A DNA stretch of 64,000 bases, from NCBI GenBank assembly GCA_012064415.1, contig SSNU01000205.1, positions 105,786-169,785 on the forward strand, in the 5' to 3' direction. Positions within the stretch are counted from its first letter, which is position 1; every line of letters starts with the position of its first letter. Below are positions 23,201-33,424 of this stretch, piece by piece. The notes beneath the pieces were generated by a model, which had not been told where the DNA came from, ran no database searches, and saw nothing but the letters and a program-made list of their open reading frames with translations. Source of the stretch: Gyrodactylus bullatarudis. Taxonomy: Eukaryota; Platyhelminthes; Monogenea; Gyrodactylidea; Gyrodactylidae. A program made the position numbers and the translations under genes.

Positions 23201-26200
23201 TTATTACTCTAATAATTCTGATTATTACAACAACCACTTAGAACCTATGTTGAGAATCTGATTTTTACAGAAATCTCAATTTTTTTACTAACTCAAAAAA
23301 TATTTAGGAACCCAGACCATTTAACGTATTCTTACCAGTAAAAATGGTCATTTTTCAATTTTCAATTTGGTGCAAATACCCAATTATTTTGAAATTTAAT
23401 CTGAAAATTTTTATTTATTTAAAAATGACGGAATTTTCAAGCTGTGAAAATGATCAAGAGATCGAAATTCAATTCTCGATAATGAGACAAATCATTTGAT
23501 CAAATATAGCGTTATTGATTTTCTTATCTAATATTGATCTTAAAAGACCTCTTTTGGCCATTCTGACACTTCTGAATCAATAAAATTCAGCTCAAAGTAA
23601 AAAAGTTGAAATTTGAAAAATTAAAATTTCTGTAAAAATCATAGATTCCCAACATGGTATCAATTAGTTTTATTATAATCATTATTTTTTAAGAAATACT
23701 ACACCCTTCTCTTGCTTTTGCTACAGATAGACCAACACAAGCCAGAAGACATCATAGTCAGGTAGCAAGCGAACAACGTTAAAGTCAATCTTTATGCCCA
23801 ACAGTTCCCTGAAGAACTGCTTGGTTCAAAAATTAGTCAAAGGGTCATTCTCAAAAGTAGCTTCAAAACTCAATTCCATTCCAAAATTTTATTTTTTCAA
23901 TTACAGCTTTATTTCCTAAATTAATCCTCTTAAAAATAATTTTGTCGGCCCATTTAATTTTTAATTCATCTTCAAATTTATGGAATTACTTCTACTTTGA
24001 GAATAATCCAAAGTCAAAAGCAATTAAATCAATATCAAATGTATCCTATCCCATAGGTCAACCTGTCGGGCTTTAATGTTTCAAATGTAAGACCTATTAT
24101 TGTATTGAAAATGAATTTCAATTTTTACTATCTCAATGTATTTGATTTTTCAATAGAAGAAATTTTCATAGATTTCTTACTTTGTGGAGCCGACTATCAG
24201 GAGTTTCAAAAATTGCAATTTCTGATTCATATTGAGAAGCATTTTGGACTTGATACCTATAGTGATGTCAAAAGAAATTTATAGGCCTTACCTTTTCTCC
24301 AAATTATTGGCAATTAACGATTTTTTATTAATCTGATGCTTCAAATTGCTCTTTTCAGTGTCGATAAACTTTTTATCCAGTTTGATCTTTTTTATTTTCA
24401 GGTCGATTTCATTGCAGTGTAGCTTTACCCAGAGATCAATTTCATATTTTTCTTTTTCATAATCAAATATCTAAATTGTAAAGGATTCAGTCAATTTTAG
24501 GGTTACCTTGTCATCTCTCTCATCGATGGCCTTGCGAATCCTCATCAATGATAAACGCATCAAATCCCTCTCAACCATGGATGCCTTCAGTTCCGAGTTC
24601 ATTTGATCTTTTCTCTTTCCTATTCGTTCACATTCAAATTCTTCTGATTCAACATTCTCCTTCAATTTGTTATAATCTATATCTAGTTTTTCAACTTCCT
24701 GTTTTATTCTACGAATTTCATTCTACAAAAAATTTTATTAAGTTGGTTTAGTACTTCAAAATTTTAAGCCTTACTTCCAAAATTAGCTTATTATAGAGGT
24801 TTTATTCAAAAATCATTTTTCAAATTTATGTCAAAATTAGCAGATTTCTAAATGAAGATTATTTAAATGATAATAGAAATGGATCAGCAGCTCTGCTAAA
24901 TCGTCTAGAATTTACAAATCAGTTCATCGACAATGAAAATGATATCTTTGATTTTGATGAATAAAAAGCATTTTCTTTTCTCAAGTATATTGTTATTGCG
25001 GCCCCCTTTGGTCCACTGAAAAAATATGTTATTTACTATGAAAAATAGGCCCCCTTAATTTGTGTTTATTTAACAAGAGATGAATTTCAAGGGATGATAA
25101 AAACAAGACTTCTGAATTACATGACTCTGGTCATGGGGGAAGTTAAAGATGACTTGCAGGCATTTTAATGCATTTTTTCAATTTAATCGTGTTTTTCTAT
25201 TTCTTTTCAGGTGTCACAAGTAGACGAATTTAACATTAATAATGTATTGTATTTTCTACTAAATCATTACTTCATTATTTCATGTACATTATTTCAGGAT
25301 TTTTTTTTTTGAAATGAAAACATTATATTGAAATTAAATTAATGAATACAAGAAAATAATAATACATTCAAGGTTATGAGTGGTTTTAATAAAGTAAGAA
25401 CTGATCATGATCCCCAAGCAAGTGCAGGCAGCACGCCAACCCAATGCACATCAGCAGAATCCGACTCAACGACCACTTTTAATATCAGCTATTCAAAAAG
25501 GAAACTAGGAACTGAAATTAGTTGATTCATCAGTTCAAACGTTTATCCCACAGATACAAGGTTAAATTTTATTGAACATAAAAGGTCTCATAATCAGAGG
25601 ACTTATTCAGTCAAATGAAAATTAGAGTAAAGAAGAGATTTTGTGTAGTCAAAAGAAGGATACAATAAACCTAGGCATACATACTCATATATCATACATA
25701 TTAGACCAAACAAAATACAAGATTATCTTCAACAGAGGTTCCAAAAAGGTATATAACAAAATGCGATTCAAAAAATTCATAGCATCAACAAATCGGAGCT
25801 TTTACCTGTATAATAAAGAAGTTATTTACCCTTCTATAGTGGTCGCAAAATTTAGGTTTTCACTTTAATTTTACCTTTAACTTCCTTATATTTCAATAAG
25901 ATCCAATTCTAATAAAACATATACCAATAGAATTGTTACAGCCCATACAACATTTTAATGTTAAGCTAACCAGAAGAGAGGATGGATCTATCCTAAGAAA
26001 TATTTTAAAGAAGAAGACTGACACCGGGAAGTATCTTCATTATGCCAGTTTCAGTCCTATCTCGCATAAAGTTGGCTTAGTGATTGGTCTAGGAAAAAGG
26101 ATAAGAAGAATAGCAAGTCCGGAGGAATGGCAGAATGAAATAGAGAATTCGAAGTTATGTTNNNNNNNNNNNNNNNNNNNNNNNNNNNNNNNNNNNNNNN

Positions 26201-29200
26201 NNNNNNNNNNNNNNNNNNNNNNNNNNNNNNNNNNNNNNNNNNNNNNNNNNNNNNNNNNNNNNNNNNNNNNNNNNNNNNNNNNNNNNNNNNNNNNNNNNNN
26301 NNNNNNNNNNNNNNNNNNNNNNNNNNNNNNNNNNNNNNNNNNNNNNNNNNNNNNNNNNNNNNNNNNNNNNNNNNNNNNNNNNNNNNNNNNNNNNNNNNNN
26401 NNNNNNNNNNNNNNNNNNNNNNNNNNNNNNNNNNNNNNNNNNNNNNNNNNNNNNNNNNNNNNNNNNNNNNNNNNNNNNNNNNNNNNNNNNNNNNNNNNNN
26501 NNNNNNNNNNNNNNNNNNNNNNNNNNNNNNNNNNNNNNNNNNNNNNNNNNNNNNNNNNNNNNNNNNNNNNNNNNNNNNNNNNNNNNNNNNNNNNNNNNNN
26601 NNNNNNNNNNNNNNNNNNNNNNNNNNNNNNNNNNNNNNNNNNNNNNNNNNNNNNNNNNNNNNNNNNNNNNNNNNNNNNNNNNNNNNNNATTTTTACAAAT
26701 TCATTCAACGGTATTTGAAAAATTCAAAAATACTATACTTCATTAAGATACAAAACGCAATATTTATGTTTTCACTTTTTCATAATTGATTCTATCGGTA
26801 AGTAAGCATCCCATTTTCTCAAGTATGATAAATTAATTTTCATGAAATTTTTCTAGCTCAACTACTGAAAAAAAAATTTTCATGCTTAATCGAAATCGGC
26901 TATGCACGAAAGATCGTTTGAATGAGCTTTTTGAGCTGAAGAACCGAAATTGAAGCAACCGAGCAATAGCCAAATTGCTTTGTTGTTCGTTTACAACCAT
27001 CAAAAACCTTCTAAAAAGAAAGGGGTACAAGAAAAAATTATTTAAGCGGGGTCCTAAGCCTAAAATTACTAATTTGATGTTGGGAAAGATCAAAAGAATG
27101 ATTGAAAAAGATGGGAAGAATTGTTCACAGATGAGAAATGAACTGAATCTCAACATTAGTTTACGAACACTCCAAAATACTGTCAAGAAAAACCTTGAAT
27201 GGCGTTGGAGGAAGACAAAACGAGTTTTTTTCTTATCTGAAATTGATAAATCGAGACGCCTAGACTGGGTCAAAGGAAAAATAAGAGAGAACTTTGATTG
27301 GAAAAGAGCCATATTTTCAGATGAGAAGAAATTCAATTTAGATGGCCCTGATGGCCTTAGTTATCGTTGGCAACCAAAATATCGTTCAAAATCGCAAACA
27401 GTCAAAAGAAATTTTGATGGTGGCTCAGTAATGGTTTGGGGAGGCATCAGTTATGGAAGGACTCTGAGGCTAGAATTCATAAGCTCCAAGATGAATTGAG
27501 AAACCTATCAAAAAGTTCTTGAAAACTCCCTGATACCATTTAAAGAAGAGATATTAGAAAATGGATTGATTTTTCAGCATGATAACGCGCCTTGTCATCG
27601 ATCTAAATCTACTAAAGAGTTCTTAGACCAAGCTGGTATAAATATCATGGACTGGCCACCTAGAAGTCCTGATCTCAAACCAATTGAGAACATATGGGGA
27701 ACTCTATCTCAGAAAGTTTACAAAAATGGGAAGCAATACAGAAATATACAAGAACTGAAAGATGCCACCACTAAAGAGTGGGATTCTTTTAGAAAAAATG
27801 ATCTTGATCCCTATCTTATGTCTAAGTATCAAAGATGTAATGATGTCATTGAAAATAAAGGGGATTTCTTGAAATAAAAAAGTGAAAACATAAATATTGC
27901 CTTTTGTATCTTAATGAAGTATAGTATTTTTGAATTTTTCAAATACCGTTGAATGAATTTGTAAAAATAACATCAAAATTTTGTATGGGCTGTAACAATT
28001 CTATTGGTATATGTTTTATTAGAATTGGATCTTATTGAAAAATAAGGAAGTTAAAGGAAAAATTTAAGTGAAAACCTAAATTTTGCGACCACTATATTTG
28101 TCTAATTAGTATTATCAAATTGTAGCTGCTATAGATGTCAGGTTTAATGATTTTTTTTAATTAAGCAATAAATTTATTTCTGTGTTAAAGCATTTTAAAA
28201 GGTTATTTAAATCATAAAATATAGTAACTCACCTGTACTGTGCCCAGGTCCACCTTTAGAATGTCAAAAATCTTTTCCTCTTTCTTGGTGATCTCTTCAA
28301 TTTCTTTATTTTTCTCCGAATAGAATTTTTCTTTCTCATCATTGGTTGTACCCTTGAGCTTTCTCAAACGTTTCTCGAGTCCTTGAATTTTGAAATCCTT
28401 AAAAATTAGTTTTTTTCAATGTTACAATAAACATTATGGAATAGTGTGGAAAACTAACTTGATTGTAGCGAATTTCTGCAAAACGTTGCATATTGGAATA
28501 GTGATCGGTAGAAGCTTTTTTAATCATTCTGAGATTAGACGCCTCGTTGTCCATAATATTCTTGAGGACAAGGACGTCATCTTGTACCTTTTTCAATTCC
28601 TAAAAGTGTATTATCATGCGATATTTTTTTCAACTCGTTCTACCCTTTATAGGACGTACCTTTTCCTTCTTAATATTTTCATCTTTTAGTTTTTCTATTA
28701 GCATCTGAATATTTTCAAAATTTTCCTCTTCAACTTTCAGTTGAGCCTCAACTTGCTTTGTTAAATCTTGCATTGAATGAATGCCATTCTTCATTCTCTT
28801 TAAATTTTCCAGCAGATTTTCATTCTCAAGAGTCAATGCTGTATTTCTGAGGCGGAAACATTTTTAGTTTAAAGAAATTACTTTGATTTTGATCTTTCAA
28901 TTTCCTTTTCAGCCATGGAAACTTTTAGGCGTATTTCCTCAAGGTCACTAGAAGATTTCTCCATTAATTGTCTCATATTCTTAGCCTAGATTTATAGTTC
29001 CTCAATAAATTTCTACATTACCTCATTTGAGAAATTCTCCAAGTTTCTGCGTCCAATTTTTAACGATTCATTGGTACTAGTTATTTCATTCTCCGCTTCA
29101 TTTACAAGAAATTGAATCCGCTTATTATCATCGATTTGATTGGAAAGGAATCTAGTTATATCACTGACTGACTTTTCTTCCTTGCCAAGAACCCTCTTTA

Positions 29201-30619
29201 CAGATTGAACTTCCTAGAAGAATTTTTTAACTGTATTTTTTAACCACTTTCACCCTTTCTAAAATTAAATAAGAGAGCCCTTTCATAATTTTAAGGGAAT
29301 GATTACAATTAAATATATATATCTTTTGAGTTATAGGGGGGGGATTACTGATTTTATTGACAATTTAGATTTTTGCAGATAGATTTATAAAGGTGATATA
29401 AAATGTAGATGCAGTTTTCTTGGTAAATTACAACTGTATTTGGTTTCTCTAAAAAATTAATCAATCTATAACTAGCGATAGAAGGTTAGCGATCCATTAA
29501 TTCAATTTTAAGCTTTTAATTCGATTACAAAGAAAACGTTACCCTTAAATAACTTAAATTTTGAGCCTAGTCACGATCCTTCTCGAAAAAACCGTTTTAA
29601 CCCTAAAACTTATAGGAAAATGTACTAAAAATGGCATTAAAAAAATACATAAAAATAATATAAAATGCTCAATTGATATTCTTTTAGATGATTGTTTCTA
29701 TTAATATTGGGGACTAGGAATAAGTACTCTAAAAAAATATTCTATTCAAAAATTATGTTAGAGAACTTAGATTTGAGTCATTCAATTGCTCATAAAAATT
29801 AATAAATTGGTAGAAAATATTGAATTACTTTAAGATAGTCATTGATATCACTGTCTTTTTTGCGTATTTTATCCATCACGTCATCAAGTCTAGATAGAAT
29901 GGATTCTCTTTCAATGCAAATTTGCTTTTTTTCTTCATTTAAATTATCTAGAGTAAGCTTTTTAATTTTCATTTTGAAATGCAACCTACATAAGAACAAT
30001 GATTGTCTGTCATAACTTTTTCAAGTAAAGCCCTCTTCTCATTAACTTTGAGGCTAATTTTTTCAAGATTTTTTTGTAGCAAAGATATTTTACTGGAATC
30101 GTCTGCCTTGTACTTTTCAAGCATTAAATATTGGTCAGTTAATTCTTTAATTTCTTCATTCCAATTTGTCATATTTTCGTTATTCTGCTCAAGAGCTTGA
30201 AAAATTTCTGCAAGTTCTGTTTTCTTCAGATACTTTTGATTTTCTGCATGTAATTTAGAATCTCTGATTGAATTTATCTGTTTAGATAATGAATTAATTT
30301 CTTTTTTCAAGATTGCTTCTTCTCTTTCTAAAATTTTTAGGTCATAAGATTGATCCTCAATTTCCTTTTGATCATTATTTACTAGTAGACTGAGCATAGA
30401 CTTTTCAGACTTTTGGTTGAGGGAATAATCATTCAATCGTTTAATCTTATCTTCCCAATCATTGTTGTCTTCTGACAGCTTTTCCTTTTCACATATGAGT
30501 CGTTCAAAGTCTTCAACTAGCTTCTTGTTCCTCTCATTCAGAACAGGGAATATAGAACTCTTATTGAAACCAGCTTTTTCAACAGTTTCTTGAATTAAAG
30601 ATTTTGTTTGGAAATTCAT
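20212..30619 (-). CDS. CCDC39: CCDC39 axonemal ruler protein
   Basis: Thirteen exons, in gene order: 29990-30619, 29829-29957, 29022-29213, 28882-28985, 28660-28846, 28459-28599, 28233-28397, 24507-24722, 24292-24470, 24181-24256, 22579-22845, 20337-20543, 20212-20280. They encode 853 residues with all phases compatible; human CCDC39 has about 941. The protein is almost entirely coiled coil. Diagnostic stretches align in order with CCDC39: IFPVLNERNKKLVEDFERL near the N terminus, YLMLEKYKADDSSKISLLQ, KKDSDINDYL, DFKIQGLEKRLRKLKG, and KELTALENTFLFMNECN late. CCDC39 with CCDC40 forms the 96-nm ruler that places dynein arms on doublet microtubules. The last exon (VLKNRDLSVKKF to the stop at 20212) is less certain; an alternative stop lies at 20298. 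Four introns exceed 600 nt, three of them occupied by mobile DNA; the other eight are 32-61 nt. The gene is head-to-head with SDF2. Confidence 0.88.
21145..22042. mobile_element. Long-TIR DNA element in CCDC39 intron
   Basis: A terminal inverted repeat of about 120 bp: ATATATGTTGAAGCTAGAAT at the left faces ATTCTAGCTCCAACATATAT at the right (about 22018-22037). Inside it GACCA and CTAGCTAGCTAG motifs and a TTGAATACAC block pair as well. The core on the minus strand reads as a broken coding piece (about 21300-21470, FKIVTQHGKLKGANVSF), probably transposon-derived. No intact transposase is present. Confidence 0.65.
22936..23830. mobile_element. MITE family M1, copy A (CCDC39 intron)
   Basis: Inverted ends: TGTTCGCTTGCTACC at the left and GGTAGCAAGCGAACAACGTT at the right (about 23761-23780). 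A GAGTTATTACTCTAATAATT block inside is also inverted. The right flank beyond ACGTT (to about 23830) matches the left flank of copy B at 42.9 kb in reverse complement. Copy A is therefore truncated at its left end. No coding capacity. Confidence 0.7.
25957..26161 (+). mobile_element. Penelope-like element reverse transcriptase fragment
   Basis: An open frame continuing into the assembly gap reads REDGSILRNILKKKTDTGK and then YLHYASFSPISHKVGLV. This is the Penelope-like RT segment usually written as ...DGS..T.VYRKPT.T..YLH..S.HP..HK..V. The fragment is inserted inside the left terminal repeat of the Tc1-type element. The 3' part is hidden by the gap. Confidence 0.75.
26162..26688. other. Assembly gap (527 N)
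   Basis: A run of N separating the Penelope-like fragment from the remainder of the split Tc1 terminal repeat. The true length of the insertion is unknown. Confidence 1.
26889..27877 (+). pseudogene. Tc1/mariner transposase, DD34E, with in-frame TGA
   Basis: The frame from about 26975 to 27877 is continuous except for one TGA at 27497-27499. A helix-turn-helix remnant (RAIAKLLCCSFTTIKNLL) precedes a GPKPKI linker. Catalytic residues are visible: first Asp in IFSDEKKF, second Asp in IFQHDNAPCH, and Glu in LKPIENIWG with 34 residues between the last two, the Tc1 signature. The N-terminal end before 26975 is broken by frame changes, so this copy is probably inactive. TIR and core belong together. 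Confidence 0.85.
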
Positions 30620-30725
30620 ATTTGTGCCTTTAACAAATTACATTTATTTTAATTTAAAATTTTTAAAATTAAGTCTTGGCTATAAAAAAATGATTGTTAA
30701 AGTTATAAAAAAATTTTGAATAATT
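30620..30725. promoter_or_regulatory. Bidirectional promoter CCDC39 / SDF2
   Basis: Only 106 bp separate the start codons of a ciliary gene and an ER gene. Very AT-rich; no clear TATA box or RFX-type X-box was recognised by eye. Confidence 0.45.
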
Positions 30726-31361
30726 ATGAATCATTTTAGTCTAATTCAGTTGTTATTCCTTATTTTTGGTCTATCAGTTAAATCTGAATCATTCAATAAT
30801 GTAACATGTGGCAGTGTTATTAAACTATTGAATGTACGCTTTGGAGTACGTCTTCATAGCCACTCTATAAACTACGGTTCTGGTAGTGGACAACAATCCG
30901 TTACAGCAATTGAAGATAATATTGATTCAAACAGTCTTTGGCAAATAAAAGAAGCGTATGGTGAAGGGCCATGCGAAAGAGGACATGCAATCACTTGTAA
31001 TTCTAAAATACGACTGTTTCATGTTTCAACCAAAACACATTTGCACAGTCATCACTTTTCATCGCCTCTTTCTAATGCTTTCGAAGTTTCTGCCCTGGGT
31101 CCTTCTTCTGATTCAGGAGATGATTGGAAAGTTGTTTGCGATTCCTCTCACTGGCAAAGAAATCTTGATGTCAAATTAAAAAATCAAATAACAGACGCTT
31201 TCCTTTCAGTTTCTGGCAACAGATATAACAGACCAATCGCTGGACAATACGAAGTAGCCGGTTCTAATACAGCGACCGCAAACACTTGGAGAGTTCAGGA
31301 GGGAGTTTACATAAAACCTTCAAGTACTGAATCTGGATTTGATCTTCACGATGAATTATAA
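30726..31361 (+). CDS. SDF2: SDF2-like MIR-domain ER protein
   Basis: An intronless frame of 211 residues. A signal peptide (MNHFSLIQLLFLIFGLSVKS) is followed by three MIR repeats: VTCGSVIKLLNVRFGVRLHS, AITCNSKIRLFHVSTKTHLH and a third ending in TWRVQEGVYIKP. The C terminus is HDEL, an ER-retrieval signal. SDF2 proteins form a stable complex with ER DnaJ chaperones (ERdj3) and prevent aggregation of misfolded clients. It lies tail-to-tail (74 bp) with the next gene and head-to-head with CCDC39. Confidence 0.95.
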   Translation: MNHFSLIQLLFLIFGLSVKSESFNNVTCGSVIKLLNVRFGVRLHSHSINYGSGSGQQSVTAIEDNIDSNSLWQIKEAYGEGPCERGHAITCNSKIRLFHVSTKTHLHSHHFSSPLSNAFEVSALGPSSDSGDDWKVVCDSSHWQRNLDVKLKNQITDAFLSVSGNRYNRPIAGQYEVAGSNTATANTWRVQEGVYIKPSSTESGFDLHDEL

Positions 31362-31435
31362 TGTTTTCTTAATAAGATTTATTAAAATTTCAAAATATCA
31401 TTCTTATGTACAAAAATATGTATCTTTTTCAATGT

Positions 31436-32412
31436 CTATGAGGAAAATGGATTAAAATTATTTATAATATTGACGAGATTCATTTTTCTTTGGTTAACTG
31501 AGAGATCTTCCGGAGATTCCTTGAAGTGGCTTACTTGTGTACTGAGTTTCGGCGGTAATATAGGCTCATCAATGGACTTGAAATTTTGCTTTGATGAACT
31601 TTTATGATATTCTGGTTGATTGTATTCTATGTGTTGTTTGAGTGCCATAATTTCATCATTTTTGAGGATAAATTCTTTTCTTAAGCACACAACATGTTTA
31701 AGTATGTATTTAATCTAAATAAATGTTAAAAATAAAAATTAGGTCAATCAATATGATGGTAAAACTAACTTCTGATAGCAGAATATTTGTTCTAGAACTA
31801 AATATTTTGGACTTTTTCTCAGCCAAGTCGAGTTTGCTCACAATAACATTATACAAATTGTTAAACGAATCAAGAGTTTTTGAATCAAAACTTGAGTGGG
31901 CTAAGAATTCATCTTTTAAAGTTTCAATACTCTCCTCAAGTATAGGTTCCTCTTTTAGCTCGTTTTCCAACAAATATTTAGTCTTATCGAGTGAACTCAT
32001 ATTAACGTTTGGTCCAATTTCAAATCCTTCTTCTTGATGCTCGAATTCATCAGTTTTGGGGATTGAACTTTTCATGGAAATTCTATCTTCTTTGACTTTT
32101 AATATTTCCTCATTTTGATCCGAATTCATCGAGTTGGGAAGTTTCAGTATAGCAACTTTAAACTTGAGTTCATTTACTTCTTTTGCATAGTTTTTAATTA
32201 TATTATCCTTAATTTGATTGTCGACCTTGAGAATAAAATATTTAAAAAGTACTATATAGTTTTCTAATTTCTTTCTGAGATCTTCATTAACTTTTTTCGT
32301 TTCACTGAATTTAATACGCATCTAATAAAGAATTAACCAATTTGAAAAAAACCTTTTTATATTCGATGCAAAGACGATCATATTTATCTCGATAATCTTC
32401 TGTTAAGCTCAT
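31436..32412 (-). CDS. Unrecognised coiled-coil protein
   Basis: Three exons, 32353-32412, 31770-32321 and 31436-31714, would encode 296 residues with matching phases. Introns are 31 and 55 nt. The N-terminal part (MSLTEDYRDKYDRLCIEYKK, continuing to about residue 75) is predicted coiled coil by its heptad pattern. A central acidic region (about 90-150) is low complexity, a second helical region lies at about 160-240, and the tail is serine/asparagine-rich. No cysteine motif, signal peptide or membrane segment is seen. It is paired head-to-head with MRPS31. I do not recognise the family; a centrosomal or ciliary coiled-coil protein is possible but unsupported. The 20-residue first exon is the least certain part. 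Confidence 0.6.
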
Positions 32413-32606
32413 ACTTTGAGTGGAATATTATGGAAATACAACCTTTTTGGCTAGAAGTTTTAATTAAAATTTTCAAATTAAAATTTTTCGAGCATTCTGA
32501 GAAACAAAATATCAAAATTCTTGTCTTGTTATAATAGTCCCCTATTTAAAAAAAAATCCATAGGGAGTTCTTCTGCAAATAATATACATTTCTACCTATC
32601 AAAAAT
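32413..32606. promoter_or_regulatory. Bidirectional promoter coiled-coil gene / MRPS31
   Basis: There are 194 bp between start codons, AT-rich, with no recognised element. Confidence 0.45.
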
Positions 32607-33424
32607 ATGTTCAGGCCTCAAAATTCATCTATCTTCTTATCATTACGCTATTTATCTAGAAAACCTGTGAAATCAACAATCACAAATGATTTAAAGTAAT
32701 TTGTTTTGATATAATTTAAGAAATATTAAAGGTTCCAAGGATATACCGACTCCTGAGTAATTTTCTAACATTAATTCAAGATCTTTATTCAAAAATTTTA
32801 TGCAGCTAAAGAAATCCATCGACAAGGCAGTAAATGAAAGCGATAAAATCTCCTCAGTAGCCGGACAGAAAAAACCAAAGTCAATTAGTGTGGCTGCTAG
32901 AAATCTCTTGAAGTCAAATGCTTCTAGCAAAATTAATTTAGAAGAGTTTAAATTATTCAATGATAATATAAACTATGAAGATTCTGAAAATTTTTCCAAA
33001 TATCATAAGATTTCCAATAGAATAAATGAACTTGAGTTGAATGTAATTAGGGCAAGTAATGTGATGAATCCAATACAAGAACAAATGCAGCTTACATTAG
33101 ATCGAAAGATGTGGACACTACCCTTTGAACATGAAGATGGTGAGATTCAATTAAGTTATTGCATTTTTAGTTTGTGAAGAGGAAAAATCCGTCAAGTTCA
33201 CTGATCATGTATTCTTGATGAAGAATTTAGATCGGGAAAAATTAAAAGTTTCCCCTATAATTTCCTTTATGGAAGTTGTATGCGCCGGTCTTGCTAAGAA
33301 TCCAAACTTCACCTTGTCAGAGAAACTTAAAAACCTTAAGTGGTATGAGGAATATTTTGCAGATAAAATCGATCATGTAGAAAATCTTATTAAATCCCAA
33401 GAAAATGATGCTACATTGAATTAG
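32607..33424 (+). CDS. MRPS31: Mitochondrial small ribosomal subunit protein mS31
   Basis: Exons 32607-32695, 32721-32756, 32781-33139 and 33171-33424 give 245 residues. If the 36-nt second exon is skipped (one 85-nt intron instead of 25- and 24-nt introns), the frame is kept and the product is 233 residues. The N terminus (MFRPQNSSIFLSLRYLSRKP) is basic and hydrophobic, as expected for a mitochondrial targeting peptide. The C-terminal half matches MRPS31: DRKMWTLPFEHEDG, then FTDHVFLMKNL, ISFMEVVCAGLAKNPNFTLS and LKWYEEYFADK. Intron 33140-33170 is 31 nt. The N-terminal half is poorly conserved, as usual for this protein. Confidence 0.87.

Larger units (their letters stand above)
25835..28096. 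mobile_element. Tc1-type transposon, left TIR interrupted
   Basis: The ends read TATAGTGGTCGCAAAATT at 25835 and AATTTTGCGACCACTATA at 28096, consistent with a TA target site. The inverted repeats are about 220 bp long. The right one is continuous (about 27879-28096). The left one is split: 25835-25956 and 26689-26785 match its two halves, with foreign DNA and an assembly gap between. A transposase pseudogene lies inside. The whole element sits in the 3.5-kb CCDC39 intron. Confidence 0.85.
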
